A stretch of DNA of 64,000 bases from Blastocatellia bacterium (GCA_016789725.1 JAEUQN010000009.1:1-64000); one strand, 5' to 3'; shown: positions 34,334 to 43,640, numbered from the stretch's first letter. Notes: generated from the sequence alone by a model not told the origin. Program-made: numbers and translations.

Positions 34334-36466
34334 TTATGCAAGGCCCGGAACCAGCTCCGTATTGTACACGACAACGCAATTTTTGCCGCGTTTTTTTGCA
34401 GCATAGAGCGCCTGGTCGGCGGCACGGATCACTTGATGGCGATTTTGTAGGGTTTTGCTAAGGCTGGAAACTCCGATGCTGACAGTAACCGGATGACGTG
34501 AGTTTTCGCCGGCAAAGTGTTGTTCGACTGCTTTGCGCAGGCGTTCGGCGAGGATCATGGCCGAAGTGACATCCGTTTCCGGCAGGACAACAATGAACTC
34601 TTCGCCGCCATAACGAGCCGCGACATCGAAATTACGCAGTGAGCGCCGAATGCAGTGCGCAGTTTCGCGTAAGACTTCATCGCCTGCCTGATGTCCGAAT
34701 GTGTCATTGAGCAATTTGAAGCTGTCAATGTCCATCATGACGAATGACAGCGGGAATTGATACCGCTTCGAGCGTTCGATCTCTTGTGAAAACCGTTCCT
34801 CAAGATAGCGGCGATTGAGCAATCCTGTCAGCGGATCAGTAATCGCCAGAAGTTGGAAGCGTTGTGCTTTTTCGTGGAGGTCAATTTTTTCCAGGGCTGC
34901 CGCTGCATAAGGCGCAAAGAGCTTGAGCCAATCCAAATCACTGGCAGTGAAACTTTCATTTCCACCGCGATCTGTCACATTGATGACACCTAATCGCTTG
35001 CCGCCACTAAGCAGTGGGAAGCTAATGAATGAATGCGAATGCGCATTACCGTGCGTGCGATCTGCCACCCAGGTTGGCTCATGCAAATCGCGCACAAGCA
35101 GTGGCTCACCTCGTTCCAACACGACACCCGCAATGCCCTCGCCAATTTTAGGGCCATTGGCAATCTCCGGTCGAAAGCCGCTGCCTAAACCACTGGACGC
35201 TTTGCAAATCAATTTCCCGGCATCTTCGTTGTAGGTGAGCAGCGAAACTCGATCTGCGCCCAATGCCGTCACAACTTTTTCGACAATGGCAGAGTAGGTT
35301 TCCGGCGCATTTGCGCGGGTTGCCAGCAGATGCGAGAAGTCCTGCCATTGTGCCAGCGAGCGGGTTTGATCGTTGACCGCATCGCGCAGCCGTGCCAGTT
35401 CCAAGGGCACGATCAGGCTCTGTCCCAGTCGGGCGATTTCCTGTTTGCTTGCTTTGTCCAATTCCGTTTCCAGGATCAACAAAATGCCCGCTAATTCCTC
35501 GCCAATAAACAGCGGGAACGCCTCCGCTTGGGAGCAATCAATGTTCAGGCCTAGCTGAATTTGTTCTTCTGCCGTCAGTAAAATGGAACTCTCTTCACTC
35601 GCGCGCATCTGTAAGCGGTTGAGTAATGGGGAATCAAGATTGAGTTGGAGTTCGATTAATTGGTCGCGCAACTCGCCACCTGCCGCGCAGGCGGCCATCC
35701 GTCTAGCTGTTCGCATCAACAGTACGCCGGAAGAAATATGAAACTGCGAACCAATCAAATGTAGTGCTTCGCTGCATCCTTGTTCGAAAGAACCCTTGAA
35801 AAAGGTTTCCAGTTGTTCAGCAGAAAGGATTGGCGCAAGTGATGATGACACGGGAAGGCGAATTTCTGTGGCGAGGCTCGGTTCAGTAAAATTGGCCGAA
35901 GCTTCTTCACCTGCGGTACTGAAATCATGGCTCAGAATTTCGCTCGCTGTCGTCAGGATCATTTGCTGATGACGGGCAAATTCTTCGGCTTCAGTGAACT
36001 TAATGTTGCTAAATAATTTGGGATCAGGTCGTTTTCCTCCCACTGTTTCGCGTTGCAGAAATTCGCGGTACTCGCTGACTGAAAGGAAGGTGCGTCCCCC
36101 AATCAAAACCAGCGATGGAGTTTCGCCGGGAACGTGTAACGGGGCTGCAAAGCAATGCAGATTGGCATCGCACCGATACGTAATCATGCGCCCGGCGGCA
36201 ATCGCGCGCTGACGAGCCTGGCCGCAAAATTCCGCGCACATTTTTGCTTTGACGGGGTTACTTAGGAAGGTTTGGCAAATGCTGGTTTCGTTGGCAACGT
36301 GTCCTTGCAAGTCATTGTTGGCATCCACCATCATCAGCGCCAGATTTGAGCTGGCGGCAAGAGTTTGTTGTGCGGCCAACCAATGAGGAGGCGTTTCGGA
36401 AGATGGCGTCTGGGCGCGCGCGTCCAGCGCGATCTGAGACTCAGAGATGTTTACTACGTCCACCAT
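34334..36466 (-). CDS. Diguanylate cyclase with PocR-like and GAF sensor domains
   Basis: A 710-residue signalling protein that would make cyclic di-GMP. The N-terminal region (about 40-165) has spaced cysteines in ETSICQTFLSN, MCAEFCGQ and RCDANLHCF, as in PocR sensory domains. A middle region leads to a GAF domain (about 365-520) with RVSLLTYNEDAG and IGEGIAGVVL. The GGDEF domain carries DPLTGLLNRRYLEERF and GGEEF (620-624). RNFD lies exactly five residues before GGEEF, matching the RxxD inhibitory site, so product feedback is expected. No membrane helix is seen. ATG 36466 is used. It shares strand with the NTPase/RsbW-like gene 185 bp downstream. Confidence 0.88.
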   Translation of the reverse strand: MVDVVNISESQIALDARAQTPSSETPPHWLAAQQTLAASSNLALMMVDANNDLQGHVANETSICQTFLSNPVKAKMCAEFCGQARQRAIAAGRMITYRCDANLHCFAAPLHVPGETPSLVLIGGRTFLSVSEYREFLQRETVGGKRPDPKLFSNIKFTEAEEFARHQQMILTTASEILSHDFSTAGEEASANFTEPSLATEIRLPVSSSLAPILSAEQLETFFKGSFEQGCSEALHLIGSQFHISSGVLLMRTARRMAACAAGGELRDQLIELQLNLDSPLLNRLQMRASEESSILLTAEEQIQLGLNIDCSQAEAFPLFIGEELAGILLILETELDKASKQEIARLGQSLIVPLELARLRDAVNDQTRSLAQWQDFSHLLATRANAPETYSAIVEKVVTALGADRVSLLTYNEDAGKLICKASSGLGSGFRPEIANGPKIGEGIAGVVLERGEPLLVRDLHEPTWVADRTHGNAHSHSFISFPLLSGGKRLGVINVTDRGGNESFTASDLDWLKLFAPYAAAALEKIDLHEKAQRFQLLAITDPLTGLLNRRYLEERFSQEIERSKRYQFPLSFVMMDIDSFKLLNDTFGHQAGDEVLRETAHCIRRSLRNFDVAARYGGEEFIVVLPETDVTSAMILAERLRKAVEQHFAGENSRHPVTVSIGVSSLSKTLQNRHQVIRAADQALYAAKKRGKNCVVVYNTELVPGLA

Positions 36467-36564
36467 CGTGTTGCCCAAAGCTTTCTGGCGGTGTTATCGA
36501 ATTCACCATCGCAAATGCAAGCGGTGGCGCTAGAGAAAGGAATAAGCCAGCGCCACCGCGCGAC

Positions 36565-36646
36565 GCGGCCTGTTTTTAACCCAGCCACCACGCCGGGGCA
36601 GGAAGTAGCGCCTGGGTGCGCGCGCAAGACCGAAGAAACAGGCCGC
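36565..36646. repeat. Inverted repeat upstream of the diguanylate cyclase
   Basis: GCGGCCTGTTT (36565-36575) and AAACAGGCCGC (36636-36646) are perfect 11-bp complements around a 60-base GC-rich loop. The element lies in the 269-base gap between coaE and the diguanylate cyclase start, which otherwise holds no recognisable gene. It could act as a terminator for coaE or as a leader structure. Confidence 0.65.
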
Positions 36647-36735
36647 GAATATTTGTTGAGACCAAACTACGCTTCTAAATCTTCATTCGCCTTTCGGTTG
36701 TCTAAAAGACCTAAAGGAAGACTTTTTCCAGAGCT

Positions 36736-37359
36736 TTAATCACTTCCTTGCTGTCGTTCAGCTTGTTTTTGTAATTCCGTGTGCAAGGCAATGACTTGTT
36801 GACGCGTACTTTCAAACCCACCTGATGTATCAATGGCGTAATCCGCATACGTCAGCTTTTCAGCCGATGGCATTTGGGCGGCAATCCGTTTGACCGCTTC
36901 TTCCTGAGAAAGCTGGTTGCGGGCGATTAACCGCTCAAGCTGAATTTCCGGCGTGCAGTAAACTACGATCAGTTTGTCAAAACGTTTGTAGCCGCCGGAT
37001 TCAATCATTAGCGCCGCATCAACGACGACAATCGCGGCGGGGTTTCGCTGGGCAACTTCGGCGATCCAACGGCTTTGTGCTTCGTGAACGCGAGGGTGAA
37101 CAATGGCGTTCATTTTGGCGCGTCGTGCCGCATCGGAAAAAATAATCGCGCTGAGTTTGGCGCGATCAATCATTCCATTGGCCTGTAAGTTTTCCGGGCC
37201 GAACTCCTGGACAATGTCGTGATAGGCGGGTTGTCCAGGCTCTACCACTGCGCGCGCGATCTGATCGGCATCTGTGACTTCGCAGCCCAATTCACGAAGC
37301 AAGTTCGTTACGTAAGTTTTGCCACAGGCAATGCCGCCCGTTAGTCCAACCTTGAGCAT
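36736..37359 (-). CDS. coaE: Dephospho-CoA kinase CoaE
   Basis: A 207-residue P-loop kinase performing the last step of coenzyme A synthesis, phosphorylation of the ribose 3'-OH of dephospho-CoA. It starts MLKVGLTGGIACGKT, with Walker A at residues 8-15. The DADQIARAVVEPGQPAYHDI segment (about 32-51) binds CoA, VVVDAALMIESGGYKRFD is the central strand with the Asp, and YCTPEIQLERLIARNQLSQEEA covers the lid region. Its length is normal. ATG 37359 is chosen; upstream TTG codons fall in the repeat. It lies downstream of folD, with a heptamer hairpin between them. Confidence 0.94.
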   Translation of the reverse strand: MLKVGLTGGIACGKTYVTNLLRELGCEVTDADQIARAVVEPGQPAYHDIVQEFGPENLQANGMIDRAKLSAIIFSDAARRAKMNAIVHPRVHEAQSRWIAEVAQRNPAAIVVVDAALMIESGGYKRFDKLIVVYCTPEIQLERLIARNQLSQEEAVKRIAAQMPSAEKLTYADYAIDTSGGFESTRQQVIALHTELQKQAERQQGSD

Positions 37360-37370
37360 AAAAATCAACA

Positions 37371-37485
37371 ATCAAAAGGCAAAAGGCAAAAGGCAAAAGT
37401 GGGATACAGAAGGCTCCGCCGCTCTTCATAAAAACAATAATGTGCCGCCCTTCTGGTTTTTGCCTTTTGCCTTTTGCCTTTTGAT
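37371..37485. repeat. Heptamer-repeat hairpin, GGCAAAA type, copy 2
   Basis: The left arm is ATCAAAA then GGCAAAA three times (37371-37398). The right arm is TTTTGCC three times then TTTTGAT (37458-37485). On the minus strand the loop begins AGAAGGGCGGCACATTATT, closely matching the loop of copy 1 at 1555. The element occupies the folD-coaE gap, running up to the folD stop codon. Confidence 0.92.
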
Positions 37486-37486
37486 T

Positions 37487-38416
37487 TCATAGGAGTCTCC
37501 GCCGTTCCGCCGCCTTCACCGTGTTTTGCATCAGCATCGCAATGGTCAGCGGCCCAACACCACCGGGGACGGGCGTCAAATAGCTGGCGCGTTCGACAAC
37601 ACTCCTTGGCTCGACATCGCCCACTAGGGTAGAGCCGCGTTTTTGCAGGGCTTCCAACCGCTTCGGAATTTCTTCATCGGGGAAAATGTGGCGCACTTCT
37701 TCTTCCGTTGACGCGCTGTTCATCCCAACATCTACAACGACCGCGCCTTCGCCAATGTAATCGCCCGTAATCATGGCTTTACGTCCGATAGCAGCAATCA
37801 CAATGTCCGCACGGCGTGTGACTTCGGGCAGATTTTTGGTGCGGGAGTGGCAAATCGTAACCGTTGCGTGGCGATGTAGCAGGAGCATCGCCATCGGCTT
37901 GCCAACGATGTCGCTGCGCCCGATGACGACAGCGTTCGCGCCTGCAATCGGGATTTGATAATGATCCAGCATTTCGATGACGCCTGCTGGAGTGCAGGGA
38001 ATCAACGCTTCCGAGCTGCCCTGCATTAACAATCCGGCATTGATTTTGTGAAAGCCGTCCACATCTTTGGCCGGATCAATAGCTTCGATAATTCGTCGCT
38101 CGTTGATATGGGCTGGAGGTGGAGATTGCACCAGAATTCCGTCAATTTCATCCCGCTGATTGAGCTGCTCGACCAGCGCCAATAATTGTTCGGTAGTAGT
38201 TTCTTCCGGCAGCGTATGCTTTTCAGAATACAGGCCCAGAGCTTCGCAGGTTTTGACTTTGCTGCCGACATACACCTGCGAGGCCGGATCTGAGCCGACG
38301 ATAACGACGGCTAAGCCGGGTTTCAAATTACGCTCCGCTAGTTCAGCGACACGCGTAGCAACACGTTGCTTAATTTGCTGCGCAACCGCAGCACCATTCA
38401 AAATTTTTGCTGTCAT
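37487..38416 (-). CDS. folD: Methylenetetrahydrofolate dehydrogenase/cyclohydrolase FolD
   Basis: A 309-residue bifunctional enzyme that interconverts 5,10-methylene-THF, methenyl-THF and 10-formyl-THF using NADP. The catalytic lysine is in YVGSKVKTCE (about residues 49-58) and the folate-site motif is ILVQSPPPAHI (about 94-104). VDGFHKINAG (about 119-128) and the Rossmann segment VVIGRSDIVGKPMAMLLL (about 164-181) follow. TPVPGGVGPLTIAMLMQNT closes the family pattern. It is slightly longer than the usual 280-300 because of a charged insertion around 225-260 (STEEEVRHIFPDEEIPKR). It provides one-carbon units for purines and formyl-methionine. It is upstream of coaE. Confidence 0.95.
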   Translation of the reverse strand: MTAKILNGAAVAQQIKQRVATRVAELAERNLKPGLAVVIVGSDPASQVYVGSKVKTCEALGLYSEKHTLPEETTTEQLLALVEQLNQRDEIDGILVQSPPPAHINERRIIEAIDPAKDVDGFHKINAGLLMQGSSEALIPCTPAGVIEMLDHYQIPIAGANAVVIGRSDIVGKPMAMLLLHRHATVTICHSRTKNLPEVTRRADIVIAAIGRKAMITGDYIGEGAVVVDVGMNSASTEEEVRHIFPDEEIPKRLEALQKRGSTLVGDVEPRSVVERASYLTPVPGGVGPLTIAMLMQNTVKAAERRRLL

Positions 38417-38688
38417 GAATCACCGCTATAAAAACGTTGTGAGATAAGATGCCCGTTATCTTAACAAGACTTGGCTAAAGCGCAAGAGGCAGCTCTGCGG
38501 ATGAAGATAAACTCCGCCTGAAGGCCGGTTATAACTATTAAGAACTCTATCCATACGGAGGGAGAAAAAAGGATTGGACGGGCTGCGAGGGAGAATCTGG
38601 GCAATTGCCTTCCTCGCCGGGGAACTGTTGCGGCATCTATGGGGCTGTTGCGCGGTATAGATGTCGACGCTGTAGATTAAGAAAGCTA

Positions 38689-40965
38689 TCAATTCACAAT
38701 TTCAAAATTCATCCATTGTGTTACGGTGCGCTGTTTTTCTTTCGCCAATAGGTCATTAACCACGACTTGCAAAATATACTCGCCCGGTTTCAGATTGGCC
38801 CCTAAATCTATTGCCCCACCCGCTAAAATGCGTTTTGTGTTAGGTGGTTGTGGCTCAGCGAGAGCGGCCTCTTTGCCTGTGAATACTTCCTTTCCGTCGC
38901 AAAATAATTTGACCTGCGTCGTCAGTTGAGGGCGCTGACCCGTGGCGAGTCTCGCGTTATAAACGGCATAGCCATAATTCAAAACCATTCCCCGTCGCAT
39001 CCGTCTCAGGACGGGACTCGCCTGCACGACAGCTTCTGGTTTCCCACCTTTGTCATACGAACCGTTCATTGAGATTCCTGACAGCGAGAGGCGATCTTTT
39101 TTGAGATCAGGAACCTCGATAAACTGCGTTGCGGAGCCTAATCGCTGCGAGTTCTCATCTCGTACCGCGAGCCGCAATTGATAGGCCCCCGGCTTTTTGA
39201 TGGGAACATCCAGGGCATACATGATTCCATCTCGCAGCGCGGTTTCATACTCTGTTGCTTTGACGCGTAGACTGTAAGAACGCGCGCCGCGATCAATGGT
39301 CAACCCATTTTCATCATGTGTTGTGGCTGCGATGTCCACCACCGTTGTGTAGTCGCCATTAGCTTGTTGCGTGAACGTCAGATCACGCGAATTGATATGA
39401 ATTAGGGAGCGCACCATGGGTTTTTCCGTCTCACCTCCAAATAAAGAAGTCAACATTACTTCGACTCCGTTCTTGGTAAACGGCGAAGCCAGTGCCGCTG
39501 ATAATTGTTGCTCGCGTGTTTCCAGCGGGCGTTTGGTCTCTTCATCCGAAATGCCAAAGAACCCCGTCCGCGAACGTACCCGTAAGCCAGGCTTGGTGAC
39601 TGTAACTTTTAGTTGGTGAAAGGTGCGCCGTCCCAATTCATCAAAGGTCGCATCATCCGGCTCGTATCCGATCAGGTAATATCCGCGCTGATCGTCTACG
39701 ATTTTCTGAATACCGCCAGCAAAATCGTTGTTGTCGTGGATGAGAAAGCCTCCGGTTTGTAAGGCCATATAATTCAGCCCGTCTTGCGTGCGGAAGTATT
39801 CATTGGCAAGACCGCGTTTGCGGTTCACGATCATGTTTGTTCCGGCAGCGGAGGCTGAGCCGGAGGACGCTTGCAGCATATCAAACGTTGCTTGCGTATC
39901 GTCTGCCGCGTTGAGTCCTAAAGTTTGCAACCCGCGCATGTCCATTGTGTAAATAACAACTGATGCGCGATTGGCTTTTTCCGTGAGGTTGCGCAAGGCA
40001 TTGACGATGTCACGGCTGCTCCGATCAACTGTGTTGCGATTGCCCATGATCGAACCGACTTCAGGAAAGATTGGCAGGCCATCCGATAGTAACACCACCG
40101 ATTTTCGTCCAGGCAGTTCGCGCAAGCCATCTACTACATACCGAATCGCCCCGATGGTTCCTACCGAAGAAATCTGTTCACGGGAATTTCTGAATTCCCC
40201 ATCAGCGTCGCTGTCTTTCAGTACGTCTTTGTCAGCCACGCTGACTGCTCCGCCCCCCGGAGTCGTGTTCGCCGCAATGGCTTTTAAGTGTTCTATCGAA
40301 CCGCGCCCGCCCATCGGTTCAAATGCGCCGATGCGGTTGCGTCCGAATGGGTACCAACGCAGGCGTTCGATGGCAGCGTGTAGCAGGCGTTTGTCGGATG
40401 TGAATTGTTGTAAGGCACCATTGCCTGCACTGCTGCGAATAATGGCGACCAAATCACCGGGCTGCATCTGTTCATCTACGAATTTTTTTAGTGCTTGCCG
40501 GACATAGGCGGTGCTTTCAAACGACAACCCTAAATCATCGGCAATCAAGGCAATCGTGCGACGCACCTGTTCCGGCTTGATCCGCGCGGGCGGTAGAGGA
40601 GGTGTCGTCTTATTCGCAATAATCGTGGGGGTGTTTTCAGCCTTGGGCGTTTCTCGTTGTAATGCGATGTAAGAGAAATTGGAAATGGATTGTTCTTTGC
40701 CGTCCTCGAAAATCTTAAAATCTTCGGGCTTCAAATTCGTTACCTGTTTGCCATCCTTGTCCACGACCACCGCATCAATCTGGATCAATCGCGTTGTAAT
40801 GCGCACGACCGCCTCAGGAGTTGCGGAGTCTTGCTTTGGTTGTTGCGAATTTGGCTGTGAGGTAATGGACTTTTGCCCTTGTGGTGTTTGGGAAAGGGCG
40901 AATGGCGCAAGAACCTGAGACATGAGCAACGCCAGGATGTGAATGGGAAGAAAACGCTTACGCAT
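38689..40965 (-). CDS. Exported VWFA-related protein of the acidobacterial type
   Basis: A 758-residue secreted protein. The signal peptide (about 1-26, ending FALSQ) is followed by a proline/glutamine linker and a short region VDAVVVDKDGKQVTNLKPED typical of VWFA-related proteins of Acidobacteriota. The VWA fold starts RTIALIADDLGLSF; the MIDAS DxSxS is replaced by DDLGLS, as in that group. LLSDGLPIFPEVG is another VWA strand. The C-terminal half is beta-rich, with Ig-like or carboxypeptidase-regulatory-like segments. Function is unknown; extracellular adhesion or protein binding is likely. ATG 40965 has AGGAG upstream. It is divergent from the TonB-domain gene. Confidence 0.85.
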   Translation of the reverse strand: MRKRFLPIHILALLMSQVLAPFALSQTPQGQKSITSQPNSQQPKQDSATPEAVVRITTRLIQIDAVVVDKDGKQVTNLKPEDFKIFEDGKEQSISNFSYIALQRETPKAENTPTIIANKTTPPLPPARIKPEQVRRTIALIADDLGLSFESTAYVRQALKKFVDEQMQPGDLVAIIRSSAGNGALQQFTSDKRLLHAAIERLRWYPFGRNRIGAFEPMGGRGSIEHLKAIAANTTPGGGAVSVADKDVLKDSDADGEFRNSREQISSVGTIGAIRYVVDGLRELPGRKSVVLLSDGLPIFPEVGSIMGNRNTVDRSSRDIVNALRNLTEKANRASVVIYTMDMRGLQTLGLNAADDTQATFDMLQASSGSASAAGTNMIVNRKRGLANEYFRTQDGLNYMALQTGGFLIHDNNDFAGGIQKIVDDQRGYYLIGYEPDDATFDELGRRTFHQLKVTVTKPGLRVRSRTGFFGISDEETKRPLETREQQLSAALASPFTKNGVEVMLTSLFGGETEKPMVRSLIHINSRDLTFTQQANGDYTTVVDIAATTHDENGLTIDRGARSYSLRVKATEYETALRDGIMYALDVPIKKPGAYQLRLAVRDENSQRLGSATQFIEVPDLKKDRLSLSGISMNGSYDKGGKPEAVVQASPVLRRMRRGMVLNYGYAVYNARLATGQRPQLTTQVKLFCDGKEVFTGKEAALAEPQPPNTKRILAGGAIDLGANLKPGEYILQVVVNDLLAKEKQRTVTQWMNFEIVN

Positions 40966-41160
40966 AAACCTGCTCCTAAAAAACATAGGCTCTGAACAAT
41001 GGCTGAAACTGAAGAGCGTCTGACGGCTCAGACCGGCGACATCATAGCAAATTGCTCAAATGGCGCAAAGATTTTTGCCAGGAGACGTCTAACCCACTTG
41101 ACTCGCTATGGTAGCATCAGCGGTGTCCTCACTTTTGTCAGGAAAGGAACTTCAGCCTGC

Positions 41161-41985
41161 ATGCAGTTTGTTTATTACCTCATACTTTTTCTTATCCTGG
41201 GGAATTCGTTGTCTCTGGCGCAGGCGCGCGATCCCAAGGAACTGCACACTTCACTCGCTATTACAGAAATCTCAGGCCTCGGACATTCAGCGCCTGATTT
41301 TGCTTTGCAGGTGACACATCATCCTCTTCCCAAATATAGCAATGAAGCTTTGGAAAAAGCAGTTTCAGGGCAGGTGATTCTCCAGGCTATATTTGGTGAA
41401 GATGGCAAGGTTACGGATATTCAGGTTCTTAAGGGGCTACCTGACGGATTAACCGAACGCGCCAGAGAATCGCTGCAAAAAACCAGGTTTGAACCAGCAA
41501 GAAAAAACGGCAAACCGATTCCGATGCGCGCGAAAATTGTTTACTCGTTTCATTGTCTGAGGTTAACGCCTAAACGCATCAAAGCGGTCTTGCAGAAAGA
41601 GCAGCCCTGGCTGAGTAATGACTCACTGGTTTGGCTGGCGAATCGTTTGTCCCTTGTGAACGACGTCAGTTATTACGATGTCATTCGCTTTGCCCCAGAG
41701 CTTATCAAAGACGGCGTCAATTGGTTGTCGGCTGAGGAGCGCAAGGAATATTTGGAGTTAGCCGCTCAAATGGAAGCTTTGCTTACGCCCGCTCAGCAAG
41801 AAATATTACAACGCGTCCCGCTTTTATCTGGCAAAGAAGTCGCTGTTCATGATCGTCAGCAAAGCAACGCAATCGTGAAAAAGGGGTGGGAAATACTGCC
41901 TTCGTCGGCGCAACAACGCTGGCGCGAACTGCACAATCGAATTGTAGAATTAGGATTATTTCGGCGTCGTAGTAGCGCCTCTTAA
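41161..41985 (+). CDS. Exported TonB C-terminal domain protein
   Basis: A 274-residue protein with a signal peptide (about 1-21, ending LAQA). One TonB-C domain follows at about 50-125: HPLPKYSNEALEKAVSGQVILQ, then FGEDGKVTDIQVLKGLPDGL and TRFEPARKNGKPIPMRAKIVYSF. It has no proline-rich spacer and no uncleaved N-terminal anchor, so it is not a classical TonB; such secreted TonB-C proteins are common in Acidobacteriota. The C-terminal 150 residues are mainly helical and unrecognised. ATG 41161 is chosen because it creates the signal peptide; an in-frame start at 40999 would hide it. Confidence 0.78.
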   Translation: MQFVYYLILFLILGNSLSLAQARDPKELHTSLAITEISGLGHSAPDFALQVTHHPLPKYSNEALEKAVSGQVILQAIFGEDGKVTDIQVLKGLPDGLTERARESLQKTRFEPARKNGKPIPMRAKIVYSFHCLRLTPKRIKAVLQKEQPWLSNDSLVWLANRLSLVNDVSYYDVIRFAPELIKDGVNWLSAEERKEYLELAAQMEALLTPAQQEILQRVPLLSGKEVAVHDRQQSNAIVKKGWEILPSSAQQRWRELHNRIVELGLFRRRSSAS

Positions 41986-41988
41986 ACT

Positions 41989-42032
41989 CGGCGTCCGGCA
42001 AACAAGCCATTGGCAAAATTTGCTGGACGCCG
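41989..42032. terminator. Bidirectional hairpin between convergent genes
   Basis: CGGCGTCCGGCAAA (41989-42002) pairs with TTTGCTGGACGCCG (42019-42032) at 13 of 14 positions, with a 16-base loop. It lies just after the TonB-domain stop and 14 bases from the stop of the convergent membrane-protein gene. No strong T-run is visible. Confidence 0.6.
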
Positions 42033-42046
42033 AAGGTGGCACATGG

Positions 42047-42835
42047 TTACTGCCACGAGGAGGGTGGCGGTGGCGGTGGTGGTTCATAGCCACCGTAGCT
42101 TGGAGGTGGAGGCGGCTGGTACGCATCGTAACTGCCTGGTGAGCCGAAGCACTCACGATACGCACAGGAAACGGTCGTGATTAATAATGGGGCCGTAAAA
42201 ATTACGCCCACACAGCACACAATGATCCCGATGCCTCCAATCAAGTGGGCGACGATCCCAAACAAAATGAACATGACGGCGTTTTGTTTGGTAAAGTCCA
42301 GGCTGGTTTTGATTGCTTCAATGGGGCTTAGGTGCCGATCTGCAATCAAAGGGTAGGTGAACATCAATAAGCCTAAAGCCACAAGTGTTGCTAACGAGCC
42401 GAGACAGCAAACCAAGTTCCCAATAAACTGAACGCCTGCCAGAATCCCAGTTACCACCAGCATAGGGACAAAATTATTCATTCCCGCAAAGAAATCCCCG
42501 ACGGAAAACTGCTCGCCGCGCAATTGCTTCATTGCCACATGGTAGTAGCCGCTGTAAGAAAATGCCTGTACCAGTGCGGTGATCACTGCCGAAAGAAAAG
42601 TTGCAATGATCGAGATTCCAGAAGATTGGATCGCCGCGATAATGTCTTTTGGATCAGAATTGCTTCCGACTCCCAAGGACGCAAAAATAAACGCGTAAAG
42701 CGGGCCAATCGGGATCAGCGAAATTAGTGTTACGATCAGCGAAATCAAAAGCCAGTTCGCCATTTGTTGCGAATACATCTCCCAGCCTTGATTGATCCAT
42801 TCCCATCGAACCTCAACTCTTCTTGGTTGCTGCAT
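42047..42835 (-). CDS. Polytopic membrane protein with proline-rich tail, paralogue 1
   Basis: A 262-residue membrane protein with about six helices. It begins MQQPRRVEVRWEWINQGWEM and has the segment SGYYHVAMKQLRGEQFSVGDFF (about 98-119). Its long C-terminal tail of prolines and tyrosines ends PPPPPPPSSWQ. The neighbour at 42891-43640 has the same start, the same middle motif and the same SSWQ end, so they are tandem duplicates. The fold resembles DUF975-like or glycerophosphodiesterase membrane-domain proteins, of unknown function. ATG 42835 is fixed by paralogue comparison. The exposed tail could recruit a partner; this is inferred only. Confidence 0.72.
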   Translation of the reverse strand: MQQPRRVEVRWEWINQGWEMYSQQMANWLLISLIVTLISLIPIGPLYAFIFASLGVGSNSDPKDIIAAIQSSGISIIATFLSAVITALVQAFSYSGYYHVAMKQLRGEQFSVGDFFAGMNNFVPMLVVTGILAGVQFIGNLVCCLGSLATLVALGLLMFTYPLIADRHLSPIEAIKTSLDFTKQNAVMFILFGIVAHLIGGIGIIVCCVGVIFTAPLLITTVSCAYRECFGSPGSYDAYQPPPPPSYGGYEPPPPPPPSSWQ

Positions 42836-42890
42836 GCAATAGCTCCTTTGCGAAAGGTTTAGCAGTTGATTGAACTGCGATCCGGTTGAT

Positions 42891-43640
42891 TTACTGCCAC
42901 GATGAAGGTGGTGGCGGATTCGCGCCGAAATCGGGCGGCGGCGGCGGGCTGTAGGTTTGTGGATTGCTCGCACCGGCGACACCGAACACATCTCGATAAG
43001 CGACGGACGTAATCAGAAATAGCAACGGATAACTAGCCAACAACCCCACATAACAAAGAATAGAGCCAGCCGAAGCGATCAGCCCCACGACGAGCGCGAA
43101 AGCTGTGAACATCAACCAGTCTTTTTTCGTGGCTTCAATACTGGCTTGAAGGGCAGCCACTGGTCCCATTCTACGTTCAACGACCAAGGGAATGGCGAAG
43201 AAGCATAACCCTTGGACAATAAACGCTGGAATGATGCACAGCATCGCGCCGATAGCTCCCAAAATCCCGACCAGAAATACCACGCCCAGGACGCGCAGAA
43301 AACAATCCGCGCCCGAAAACAAATCACCAACGCCGAAGGGGTCGCCACGCAATTGCTTCATCGCGGATTTGTAGGCCCCGGCCAGCAAAAATGCACTGAG
43401 CGCCATGATCAATGGAACAACGATCAGCATCAGCAAAAACATGAGGACGGACGGTGCTTCCGGGTTTTCCATTGAGGATGCGGCCACACTGCCTGCCAGG
43501 AGGATCACATAATTGGGGATGACCGGAATCAGAATAATCAAAACGAAAACGAGCATCTGAACAACCCACGCCGCCCAACGTTGTGTAAACAGATTCCATC
43601 CTTCTCCAATCCATTCCCACCGTACAGTCGCTTGTTGCAT
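42891..43640 (-). CDS. Polytopic membrane protein with proline-rich tail, paralogue 2
   Basis: A 249-residue membrane protein with about six hydrophobic helices. It starts MQQATVRWEWIGEGWNLF and contains GAYKSAMKQLRGDPFGVGDLF (about 97-117), followed by paired helices and VAYRDVFGVAG. Its tail SPPPPPDFGANPPPPSSWQ ends with the same SSWQ as its downstream paralogue, from which it is separated by 55 bases. Shared features show a recent or functionally maintained duplication. It probably resides in the inner membrane with both ends in the same compartment. No enzymatic motif is visible. Confidence 0.72.
   Translation of the reverse strand: MQQATVRWEWIGEGWNLFTQRWAAWVVQMLVFVLIILIPVIPNYVILLAGSVAASSMENPEAPSVLMFLLMLIVVPLIMALSAFLLAGAYKSAMKQLRGDPFGVGDLFSGADCFLRVLGVVFLVGILGAIGAMLCIIPAFIVQGLCFFAIPLVVERRMGPVAALQASIEATKKDWLMFTAFALVVGLIASAGSILCYVGLLASYPLLFLITSVAYRDVFGVAGASNPQTYSPPPPPDFGANPPPPSSWQ

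Noticed and set aside
40999-41160. Upstream extension of the TonB-domain gene
   Set aside because: The extension has no homology and would bury the signal peptide that starts at ATG 41161.
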